From assembly GCA_001817065.1 (NCBI GenBank), contig MHHQ01000030.1, forward strand, positions 1-44,010: a stretch of 44,010 nucleotides of DNA. The letters are read 5' to 3'. Origin of the DNA: Candidatus Andersenbacteria bacterium RIFCSPHIGHO2_02_FULL_46_16 (GTDB taxonomy: Bacteria; Patescibacteriota; Andersenbacteria; UBA10190). Numbering within the stretch: position 1 is the first letter of the stretch; each line of letters begins with the position of its first letter. Under the pieces are notes generated by a model, which worked only from the letters and a program-made list of their open reading frames with translations, was not told the DNA's origin and searched no databases. Below are positions 25,309 through 31,776 of this stretch, one piece after another. The position numbers and the translations under genes are program-made.

Positions 25309-25979
25309 AGGCGTTGCAATTCCACTACCGCTTCACGGAAGCCGCAATTACGAATCTTTTGAACAAACGTGATAACATCGCCACCTTCGCTACAAGCAAA
25401 ACACCACCAGCGTTTGTTCTCTGGGTAAACAACAAATGACGGTGAGCGGTCATCATGGAATGGGCATCGGCCTTTGTGTGTTCTCCCGCTCTGGCGTAGT
25501 TCAACCCATCGGCTTACCACGTCCACAATATCTAGCCGGTTCTTGAGTGTACTTACGTCAATATGGCCAGGAATGTCAGCGGGTTTGGTAAAAATCTTCT
25601 GCTGCTCCAATAGCTCTAAACAGTGTTGTAGTCGGCGAATGTGCCACTCAATCTGCCTCAGCTCCTGCTGCATTTTAGGGAGCATGACTTCATAGAGGCC
25701 GCGTAGTGAAATTTGATTTTCTATGATTGGTAATGTCAGGATAATACGTTCTAGCTCTATGATCTGTGCTTTCTTGCGCTGCCATTCCCGACAGTAGCGT
25801 TTCAGGTTGTCGCAGACAGGCTCACGGGCATCTTCACAAAATGTCTCAATCGCAATCTCCGGTGTAATCTCTGGAGCTGTGTACTCTTGCGCTCCCTCAG
25901 AACTAGACGGTACATTAAGGGCATGAAAAGACTCTCGTTTGCCACGCGGGTCTTTTTCTTTTTGTAACCTCTCACTCAT
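25305..25979 (-). CDS. CHC2 primase-type zinc-finger protein without primase core
   Basis: A protein of 224 residues. The C-terminal 75 residues match the DnaG zinc-binding domain: a lead helix (LKNRLDIVDVVSRWVEL), then CPFHDDRSPSFVV and WWCFACSEGGDVI, giving Cys-His-Cys-Cys zinc ligands. The N-terminal 140 residues are charged and helical. No TOPRIM or polymerase domain is present, so it cannot make primers alone; it may tether a host primase or recognise the template. The start at 25979 has AAAGGAGG six bases upstream; longer frames do not. Confidence 0.8.
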   Translation of the reverse strand: MSERLQKEKDPRGKRESFHALNVPSSSEGAQEYTAPEITPEIAIETFCEDAREPVCDNLKRYCREWQRKKAQIIELERIILTLPIIENQISLRGLYEVMLPKMQQELRQIEWHIRRLQHCLELLEQQKIFTKPADIPGHIDVSTLKNRLDIVDVVSRWVELRQSGRTHKGRCPFHDDRSPSFVVYPENKRWWCFACSEGGDVITFVQKIRNCGFREAVVELQRL

Positions 25980-26118
25980 CACGAGCCTCCTTTCGCGCCT
26001 GCTCATACGCTTTCTCCCCAATGAAATAGAAGAAGGCGAGAACATCCTCCAGCTCTTTGTCACTTACTTCGTAGCCCTGCGGCAATGCCTCGCGGGCTTG
26101 TTCAAGCGTCAAAGTCAT
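25972..26118 (-). CDS. 48-residue coupled micro-ORF
   Basis: MTLTLEQAREALPQG, then an acidic helical protein with AFFYFIGEKAYEQARKEARDE at the end. The ATG at 26118 overlaps the previous stop by four bases (ATGA), and its stop overlaps the CHC2 protein start by eight. AAGGTGA lies about six bases before the start. Unbroken coupling on both sides supports real translation. No known family. Confidence 0.6.
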   Translation of the reverse strand: MTLTLEQAREALPQGYEVSDKELEDVLAFFYFIGEKAYEQARKEARDE

Positions 26119-26357
26119 AACCGCTCACCTTCGTAAATGAGCTGCTTGGCTCGTCTTTCCGCTGCCCAGAAGTCTGAGGGGTCACAGCGTAGTTCTCCTC
26201 GCTTGAGCTGGGTTAAGTTCTGTTGTAATCGCGGGCTGTCCTCAAATACAAAAACGACTCTCCTCGGATTGCTGGTATCCGTTGAGAGAATTGGATGCTT
26301 CTGCATCAGCAAAACACTGGCTGTCAGAAAATCGCTTGTTTCGTATTCTATCGTCAT
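26115..26357 (-). CDS. DUF5659-like small protein
   Basis: A protein of 80 residues resembling DUF5659: TSDFLTASVLLMQKHPIL, SNPRRVVFVFEDSP, then GELRCDPSDFWAAER. Proteins of this kind are common next to primase and helicase genes in mobile elements of CPR and other bacteria; the biochemical role is unknown. It heads a chain of four overlapping genes. Its SD is buried in a hairpin at 26368-26387. Confidence 0.7.
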   Translation of the reverse strand: MTIEYETSDFLTASVLLMQKHPILSTDTSNPRRVVFVFEDSPRLQQNLTQLKRGELRCDPSDFWAAERRAKQLIYEGERL

Positions 26358-26367
26358 AAATAATTCT

Positions 26368-26387
26368 GCCTCCCATTCTAGGGAGGC
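26368..26387 (-). promoter_or_regulatory. hairpin sequestering the SD of the replication operon
   Basis: GCCTCCC (26368-26374) pairs perfectly with GGGAGGC (26381-26387) around six bases. On the minus strand GGGAGG, the only SD before the ATG at 26357 (11 bases away), is the 3' arm. There is no T tail, so it is not a good terminator. The stem could gate translation of the operon. Confidence 0.45.
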
Positions 26388-26419
26388 TGCGCAAAGAAAC
26401 GACGAGAAAAAAGCGAGAT

Positions 26420-27295
26420 TTACGTGGTATTTTTACGATCAACTTTCTGGTTACCGCAACGTAACGCATAACCCTGCTTTGGCTTGGTCACGATCATATT
26501 TTCTATATCCCTGTCATCCATGCCAGCGTCGCGCAGTATGTTCTTGAGATCACGCAGAATAGTTTGTATTACACGGCCGTGACTCTGATGGGGTAACACC
26601 TTAATTTCTCTTTCGCCAACTTTTTTAGTTCCTGTCTCCGGTGCAGACAAGTCGAATTCCGCACCCAACTCTAAGTAGGTAACAGTATTTGGCTGTTTTT
26701 CCAACAAAAGCTTAAGCATTCTCATTGGCTTCGTTTCTGCTGAAATCTCCTTGGCTTTATGCTTATCGTATTGCACTGTGCCCTTGCTAAAGTCCGCCGC
26801 CAGTCCGGCGCATATCAATGTATCTTCCTTGCTAGGAGATTGGGGCTGTTTATTACCGTCTAGAACCTGGACTCTGCTTTTCCTTACCGCCTCCTCCATG
26901 TGCTTTAGTTCTTCAAAGTCCTTTATCTCTAGTAGGAATATATTGTCACTCTCTTCTTTCGAGACGTGAACGCCATAATGTTTGATTGAGCTAATAGAAT
27001 ACGCTTGGGTTAACCAAGAATCATTGCCTTCGAACAATGGCATCGTAATTTTCTCTGTCCTCGCAACCCTGCCCTCTGGGTCCACTTTGCGGAGGACCGC
27101 GACTATATCCTCGTATTCAAAACCCTCTTTTCGGAATCCGTTCAATGGGATTTTATTGAATGTCAGCCGATTAACTGCTCTTATCTCCACCTCGTCCATG
27201 AGGATTTTCAGAACCTTCTGGACCCTCTCCAGGTTGCCAGGGGAGAGTTCGGTAAGCCAAGTATATTGCGTATTTATCTTCATTCTCATTTGCAT
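26420..27295 (-). CDS. winged-helix regulator of the element (OmpR-type C-domain)
   Basis: A protein of 291 residues. The C-terminal 95 residues match the OmpR/PhoB winged helix: MRMLKLLLEKQPNTVTYLEL, VIQTILRDLKNILRD, and IENMIVTKPKQGYAL where the wing motif is expected. The N-terminal 190 residues have mixed alpha/beta character, with no receiver phospho-Asp motif that I can identify. It could be the element's repressor or replication initiator. It diverges from the cargo genes across a structured region. The start at 27295 is chosen by length; ATGs at 27289 and 27283 are possible. Confidence 0.6.
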   Translation of the reverse strand: MQMRMKINTQYTWLTELSPGNLERVQKVLKILMDEVEIRAVNRLTFNKIPLNGFRKEGFEYEDIVAVLRKVDPEGRVARTEKITMPLFEGNDSWLTQAYSISSIKHYGVHVSKEESDNIFLLEIKDFEELKHMEEAVRKSRVQVLDGNKQPQSPSKEDTLICAGLAADFSKGTVQYDKHKAKEISAETKPMRMLKLLLEKQPNTVTYLELGAEFDLSAPETGTKKVGEREIKVLPHQSHGRVIQTILRDLKNILRDAGMDDRDIENMIVTKPKQGYALRCGNQKVDRKNTT

Positions 27296-27344
27296 ATTTG
27301 TTCTATTCAGGGTACACCAAAAACACAACGAAATATAGCCTAAA

Positions 27345-27478
27345 CCCTGCCTTTGGGCAGGGCATGGCGTAAACCCTCAGAGATACTGAACCCATCGTTC
27401 AGCACTTCTCTGAGGTCATAGCTGGAAACGGCTATGGGCAGCCGTAAGGTTGCCGCTGGCGGTGGGCTTTGTGTTTAC
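27345..27478 (+). ncRNA. multi-helix structured RNA upstream of the cargo genes
   Basis: Consecutive perfect or near-perfect hairpins: CCCTGCC/GGCAGGG (27345-27362), CCTCAGAGA/TCTCTGAGG (27375-27415) with inner CTGAAC/GTTCAG, CATAGC/GCTATG (27417-27436) and GGCAGCC/GGTTGCC (27437-27454) with a GTAA tetraloop. GTAAAC (27369-27374) and GTTTAC (27473-27478) can close the last three into a multi-branched junction. It lies 31 bases before the prepilin-like gene. It fits no riboswitch class that I recognise. The strand is assumed from the cargo orientation. Confidence 0.5.
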
Positions 27479-27509
27479 TGCCAAAAGTGCTATTAAGAGC
27501 AGGTTACTT

Positions 27510-28424
27510 ATGACTATGAGAATAAAAAACAATCACCGTTATTTTCAGCAGGGTTTTGCCTTACTGCCTGTTATTATTGCTATCGCGGCGTTAGTTCTTG
27601 TTGGTGGCGGAGGTGCTGCCGTATACCAAGTCCAGCGAAGCAACGAAGTGGAAAAATCAGCGCTACGCCAAGAGCTGCAAGAACTGCAAAATCAGAAAGA
27701 GGAGGAGACCGTCGAGGAAGAGTCCATGAAGGAAGATAAGCAGGAAGAGGAATCATCGCCAACACCTTCACCCGCCCCCGAGTCAAAGCCAGTAGTCAAG
27801 ACCGCCACAACTTCCGCACCTACAACAAATCAGCCAGCCGCCAGCGAGTCCAATATACCGCTCATTGTCGAGCAGGAATTTGAGAAAGCGTATGGTCGTA
27901 AGCCATCGAGTGCCGAGAGCAATTCTTGGAAAAGCAAATACCGCACTAATTCGTGGTCACGGAGCCAGTTATATGACGCTCTCGTGGCTTCTCAGCCAAA
28001 ACCCTCAGCCGTAGCAAACACCAGCTCGACTCAGAACAACAAATCAAGCGCAGTCAGCATTGAATTGTGTAAGACCAACGCAAAAGCAGAAGCAGATAAA
28101 ATGTTAAATGACGCGCTAGCAAAATCTCCCATGCTTTTGGAGTTAACCGCATCCACAAAGATACGCGACATTGAGCAGGCGGCATTAAAATATGGGGTTA
28201 TCTCTCAATCAGAAGTCCCTGACATACAGTCCAGTTACTATGGTTTTAAGAATAGTGGCGCTTCGACTCAAGAAGCACAGCAGCTCACACAAACAACACT
28301 TGCTGCATATAATTCTTGGCTAGGAGATATTCAAGACAAAGCTCAAGCACAGCTTAATGCATTGCGGGCAAAAAGGGATAAAATAGAGGAGGAACTATAC
28401 TCAAAGTGTCTCAGTAACCTTTAA
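27510..28424 (+). CDS. prepilin-like surface protein with DUF4214-like segment
   Basis: A protein of 304 residues. The N-terminus is basic, then QQG followed by FALLPVIIAIAALVLV, a type III (prepilin) signal and helix as in CPR surface proteins; Pro replaces the Glu at position +5 of mature pilins. A charged coiled coil (residues about 45-85), a Pro/Ser/Thr linker, a DUF4214-like motif (EQEFEKAYGRKPSSAESNSW), and a C-terminal helical region follow. It is likely exported and assembled or anchored at the surface. The start at 27510 is preferred to 27450, which lies in the structured region. Confidence 0.65.
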   Translation: MTMRIKNNHRYFQQGFALLPVIIAIAALVLVGGGGAAVYQVQRSNEVEKSALRQELQELQNQKEEETVEEESMKEDKQEEESSPTPSPAPESKPVVKTATTSAPTTNQPAASESNIPLIVEQEFEKAYGRKPSSAESNSWKSKYRTNSWSRSQLYDALVASQPKPSAVANTSSTQNNKSSAVSIELCKTNAKAEADKMLNDALAKSPMLLELTASTKIRDIEQAALKYGVISQSEVPDIQSSYYGFKNSGASTQEAQQLTQTTLAAYNSWLGDIQDKAQAQLNALRAKRDKIEEELYSKCLSNL

Positions 28425-28434
28425 TAGCGAAATT

Positions 28435-29427
28435 ATGACGATGAGAATAAAAATTAACTTTCTTGTTCCAGCCCTCCTCCTTATCGGACTAGGTGTTGGC
28501 AGTGCGGTTGTTGCTAATACTGATACCGATGCAGCTAAAGCCCTTTTGCGGGAGATAATAGAATGTGCCAAGCAAGCCAAGAAAGACAAGTTGCTGAAAG
28601 GCTATGAAGTGGCTAATATCACCCGTCCAGCCAATCATGCCCTGCGGGACTTAAGAATCTATGAGCAACGTCTTAAGCAAGGCCGAGATGAGGCAGCCCA
28701 GGATCGTTACGAGTCGTACCTTGAGAATTTAGATAAGATTGACGAGGCTCTTGATGAGATAAATAAGAGGCCAGAGCGAGAGGAATTTGTTGAGAAGATA
28801 CGAGCACTACTTAATGAGATTCGTAACCCTTCAACCTCTCTGGCGATTGTCGAGGATAACTTCAATGACTATACCAATGGCTCTGTTGTTGGGCAGGGTG
28901 GCTGGGAGAGCTACGTCAACGGTGAGAACTTTATTGTCCAGGATGCCGTTACCAACGAAGGAGACAAGGCACTTCACATCAGCGCTTTGGCCGACAGTGT
29001 TGCAACCAAGAAAGGCACGCCGCGTTCAGATGGTAGACAGGCCGTATATGTGCGGACCGAGAACCGCTCTAGCTGGGGTCCGTATCCTGATGGCAACGCC
29101 CAGTTTCGCGTAACTAAAAACTCATGGGCTGGCGGGACGGATATTTTTGCGGCTGTCACTTTCAAGAGCGATGGCAATGTAGCCTACTTCGACCCCATCA
29201 GTGAGAGCTATCAAGACTTTGATACCTACAACGACAACGAGTGGACGTTATTAGAAATTGAATGGCGTTCAAGTGATAAAATGGCCCGCTACCGAATGAA
29301 CGAAGGCACATGGACGGACTGGAAAACATTTAAGGGTGCCGCGTCGTTTACAGACTTTGATTATGTCGGATTCGATTTCATTCTGCCTAGCGGGTCGGGA
29401 GGGGTGCGTTTTGATACGCTGAAATAG
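28435..29427 (+). CDS. secreted protein with helical stalk and lectin-like C-domain
   Basis: A protein of 330 residues. A signal peptide or anchor (about residues 6-27) is followed by a charged helical segment (30-140). A C-terminal beta-sandwich of concanavalin/LamG type begins with DNFNDYTNGSVVGQGGW and ends with a VGFDF strand. Such domains bind glycans or other surface ligands. It starts 10 bases after the prepilin-like gene and begins with nearly the same first 20 bases. An adhesion role is inferred. Confidence 0.65.
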   Translation: MTMRIKINFLVPALLLIGLGVGSAVVANTDTDAAKALLREIIECAKQAKKDKLLKGYEVANITRPANHALRDLRIYEQRLKQGRDEAAQDRYESYLENLDKIDEALDEINKRPEREEFVEKIRALLNEIRNPSTSLAIVEDNFNDYTNGSVVGQGGWESYVNGENFIVQDAVTNEGDKALHISALADSVATKKGTPRSDGRQAVYVRTENRSSWGPYPDGNAQFRVTKNSWAGGTDIFAAVTFKSDGNVAYFDPISESYQDFDTYNDNEWTLLEIEWRSSDKMARYRMNEGTWTDWKTFKGAASFTDFDYVGFDFILPSGSGGVRFDTLK

Positions 29428-29434
29428 AGGCTGT

Positions 29435-29674
29435 GTGAGCTACAAACATCAAGCATTATTGGTAGTCAGCATCCTTGCAACTGCGACCGCTTTGCTAATC
29501 GCGAGCTTGAGCTTTGCTTTTAGTCAGTACATTCGGATACTAGAACATAACCTTGATGTTGTGAACAGTATGCGATTATGTGCCAACTTGAGCGGTGAGG
29601 CAGTCGGTGACTGTTCTGATGCAGTAAAGAGGCAAAAGGTAACACTGCCTTTTAAATTGTTTGGCTATGAGTAG
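29435..29674 (+). CDS. tiny single-pass membrane protein
   Basis: A protein of 79 residues with a GTG start just after AGAGG and seven bases beyond the lectin-like gene stop. One N-terminal hydrophobic helix (about residues 7-30), then a polar part with two Cys (CANLSGEAVGDC) that could form a disulfide outside the membrane. Its stop overlaps the next start by eight bases. No known family. Confidence 0.5.
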   Translation: MSYKHQALLVVSILATATALLIASLSFAFSQYIRILEHNLDVVNSMRLCANLSGEAVGDCSDAVKRQKVTLPFKLFGYE

Positions 29675-29891
29675 TTTCAGAGAGTCGGCCGACAAGCTGT
29701 CAAAGAACTGGAAAAACACATTGATATATTTGATTTCAGCCTTTGCGTTGGGTGGGCTCATTGGAGACACCACAAAGAATGAGCTTTTGTTGTCGCTGTT
29801 TTTCATTCTCATCATATTTCTTATTTTTGCTTGCCTTGAGGCAGATCCCGTATTTCCTAATTTGTTCCGCTCTAAAAGCGATGATGAGTGA
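29667..29891 (+). CDS. tiny two-helix membrane protein
   Basis: A protein of 74 residues with two adjoining hydrophobic segments (about residues 20-36 and 40-60) and short charged ends. It overlaps the genes on both sides by eight bases, which suggests translational coupling. Family unknown. Confidence 0.5.
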   Translation: MSSFRESADKLSKNWKNTLIYLISAFALGGLIGDTTKNELLLSLFFILIIFLIFACLEADPVFPNLFRSKSDDE

Positions 29892-30192
29892 CAATCACGT
29901 ATCATTTCTTGGGTGGATAAAGTCTGTCGTAAATTTTTTCTATGGCTTTGATGTCCCAGATGAATACCGAGGTGCAACATTTGATGTGAAGCAAATGAAC
30001 TCAATTTCTGATCCAGAGTTGAAATTAGTAGCAGCTTACGGTTGGAAGGAGCAAAACTTTGACCCGATGTCTAACAATAAAAAGTGGGAGATGGGATTGT
30101 GGGTTGAAAAGCAAGCCTCAAGAGTAAATATGAAGCTGGGTTTTTTCTTCGGGTTCTTTGTAGCTAGTATTATCTGGCTCATTCTTCAGTGA
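29884..30192 (+). CDS. small C-terminally anchored protein
   Basis: A protein of 102 residues (starting MSDNHVSFLGWIK). A soluble N-terminal 75 residues precedes one C-terminal transmembrane helix (LGFFFGFFVASIIWLILQ), so it is tail anchored. The start at 29884 is favoured by overlap coupling; the frame upstream of it is the shadow of another gene. It is the last gene of the cargo operon. Unknown family. Confidence 0.5.
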   Translation: MSDNHVSFLGWIKSVVNFFYGFDVPDEYRGATFDVKQMNSISDPELKLVAAYGWKEQNFDPMSNNKKWEMGLWVEKQASRVNMKLGFFFGFFVASIIWLILQ

Positions 30193-30578
30193 TGACAGCT
30201 AACCCGCACGGGCGTTCCTCTTGAGCGGAACCGCCGCGCTGGACCTCATCTGTCATCGCCAATCCCTTACCGTCTGCCAAGTAAATAGCGAAAACCACAA
30301 TCATCCTGCCGAGCATTTCCGCCTGGCGTATCCGCCGACGTGGGGCGGACGAACGTCGGGCGGCCTGAACGTCGCAAGAATGCGAAATTTTCAGACATTC
30401 GCCAGCAGTCCCTTTAGGGACTTAGTAGCTGTCGAACGTCATTGAAAATTAGCATTTTGCGGACGTTCTAGCCCAGCCGCCGTTAGCGGCCAAAGGCCGC
30501 CCCGCCCCATTCCTGCGGAAAGCTGCAGGGCAAAGCCCTGCCACGACGCGCATCCATAATCCCAACAAGGCTTGGATG
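30191..30578. ncRNA. long GC-rich structured noncoding region
   Basis: No convincing gene lies in 30193-30579. Inverted repeats follow one another: GATGACAG/CTGTCATC (30191-30257), CCGACGT/ACGTCGG (30335-30359), AGTCCC/GGGACT (30407-30422), GAACGTC/GACGTTC (30434-30468), GCGGCC/GGCCGC with AAA loop (30486-30500), GCAGGGC/GCCCTGC with AAA loop (30525-30541) and CATCCA/TGGATG (30551-30578). GAACGTC also occurs near 30351 and 30366. Either strand could be transcribed. A structured RNA or an origin-like region are both possible. Confidence 0.4.
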
Positions 30579-30579
30579 G

Positions 30580-30882
30580 TTAGTCCGTACTTATCTCCTC
30601 AACCATTCCTTTGTATCGCTGCCTGCGGTAATCCACATCCAAACACTCCCGACACCCTACAGCTCTCGACAGCGGGTGTTTAAGCAGCACACCGCATCGC
30701 CGTTCACAAGTAGGACAAATGAACCAGGTGCGCTTTCCGCCGTACTGTGTGCTCGTGGTGGCCATCTTTACATTGTAATCGCCAACTTCAATGCCTGACT
30801 CAATAAGGACCTGGCGTGCCTGTTGGACCGTTTGCCGGACCACTTCATTCACCCCGATTCTTTGGCATTGTTCTACTAACAT
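30580..30882 (-). CDS. zinc-ribbon protein of mobile-element type
   Basis: A protein of 100 residues. After a helical N-terminus, a beta motif (GKRTWFICPTCERRCGVL) and a second Cys pair (GCRECLDVDYRRQRY) match a zinc ribbon common in plasmid, phage and integrative-element proteins, usually written as W-F-x-C-P-x-C-G-R-R then C-R-x-C-x-x-L-x-Y-x-S-Q. Function is unknown, presumably nucleic-acid binding. It starts six bases after the neighbouring 224-residue gene ends. Confidence 0.6.
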   Translation of the reverse strand: MLVEQCQRIGVNEVVRQTVQQARQVLIESGIEVGDYNVKMATTSTQYGGKRTWFICPTCERRCGVLLKHPLSRAVGCRECLDVDYRRQRYKGMVEEISTD

Positions 30883-30888
30883 CCTAAA

Positions 30889-31563
30889 TCATTTGGGGTT
30901 TATGATTTCCTCGTCTTCTTTTGGCTCTGGTTTGTCCATATTGAACTGCTGCGCTTGGGCGACATAGGCGTTCTTGGTTTTTAGGTGGACGTTCAGGGGC
31001 GGTTGCTTGAGCTGAACCAGCATTTGGTAGGAAGTTGTGAAATGGCGGTGAGCGCGGTCAATTTCCTTGCTCATAGTGGACATAAACTGGTTAAGGTTGT
31101 TACTAGTTGATCCTTGCTCCACGCAGCGGGTAAAGGCTTGGGAGGCGCGGAGCACTCTCATATAGCCGCTCACGGCCATGTCAACCAGGGCTTTTTCGGC
31201 ATGGGTTTTGCAGTCAAAATCCTTGATGAGCTTACGGCGCAGCTCAACGACCAGTCCTCTATAATGCTCGGAGACTGCCAGAACAAGTACATAGTCGTTA
31301 TCGAAACCAAACGTCAGAGCCGCAGTTGTCGCTTCATCCTGTTCTGCCTGATAATCATAGTCATCTCGTTTAACCATTTTGTTGAAGATTCGCTCCATAT
31401 CTGCCAGATTCCATCGGTCAGGATCAAAAGCAAAACTTACACTTTCAAGTATTAGCTCCCTGATTTCTGCGTTGGTGACCTTTTTTGCTATGCTTTTCGG
31501 ATTGCTTTTGGCAAGTGCAGCGGATTTACTTTTGGGTTGTCTTTTGGCTATTTTCTTCGTCAT
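30889..31563 (-). CDS. unknown basic-tailed helical protein of the element
   Basis: A protein of 224 residues. The N-terminal 30 residues are rich in Lys, Ser and Ala (KKIAKRQPKSKSAALAKS), followed by a mostly helical body (EHYRGLVVELRRKLIKDF, ALVDMAVSGYMRVLRAS) and an acidic C-terminus (PKEDEEI). The basic tail suggests nucleic-acid binding. It is paired with the zinc-ribbon gene. No family recognised. Confidence 0.55.
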   Translation of the reverse strand: MTKKIAKRQPKSKSAALAKSNPKSIAKKVTNAEIRELILESVSFAFDPDRWNLADMERIFNKMVKRDDYDYQAEQDEATTAALTFGFDNDYVLVLAVSEHYRGLVVELRRKLIKDFDCKTHAEKALVDMAVSGYMRVLRASQAFTRCVEQGSTSNNLNQFMSTMSKEIDRAHRHFTTSYQMLVQLKQPPLNVHLKTKNAYVAQAQQFNMDKPEPKEDEEIINPK

Positions 31564-31706
31564 GGGATTGATCGTAAGGGTTCCACTATCAGGCTAAATT
31601 CAACTAAGCGTAGTGCTTGCTGCTAACCCACCGCCAAGTACTCGCTCCCGAAACGCTGCTAATGCCTGCAATTCTGTTACAATGGAGTTCCACTTACTCT
31701 TAATAC

Positions 31707-31716
31707 GGGCTACCAA
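31707..31716 (+). repeat. right attachment core
   Basis: GGGCTACCAA, an exact copy of the core at the tRNA-Glu 3' end. The interval to the left (31564-31706) has no gene of its own, but on the minus strand it could continue the recombinase frame if the two cores were joined. Confidence 0.55.
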
Positions 31717-31723
31717 TTCAAAC

Positions 31724-31755
31724 AATATAGACCGGCATATACTGGTCTATATTTT
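31724..31755 (+). terminator. terminator, probably the ancestral tRNA-Glu terminator
   Basis: AATATAGACC (31724-31733) and GGTCTATATT (31744-31753) form a perfect 10-bp stem followed by TT. It lies seven bases after the right core, where the terminator of an uninterrupted tRNA-Glu gene would be. Confidence 0.6.
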
Positions 31756-31776
31756 ATATGCTTGGAACCAGCAGCA

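Larger units (their letters stand above)
22288..31716. mobile_element. tRNA-Glu-inserted integrative element, about 9.4 kb
   Basis: It is bounded by the direct repeat GGGCTACCAA (22288-22297 and 31707-31716). The content is a serine recombinase, P-loop ATPase, CHC2 zinc-finger protein, two micro-ORFs, a winged-helix regulator, prepilin-like and lectin-like secreted proteins, three tiny membrane proteins, two unknowns and three structured noncoding regions. The right repeat is followed at once by a terminator hairpin (31724-31755), which would be the original tRNA-Glu terminator. No capsid, tail, terminase, conjugation or toxin gene is recognised. The boundaries are inferred from a short repeat. 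Confidence 0.7.

Noticed and set aside
30221-30445. A 74-residue plus-strand frame
   Set aside because: Composition is not protein-like, it has no SD or promoter, and it lies in a strongly self-complementary noncoding region.
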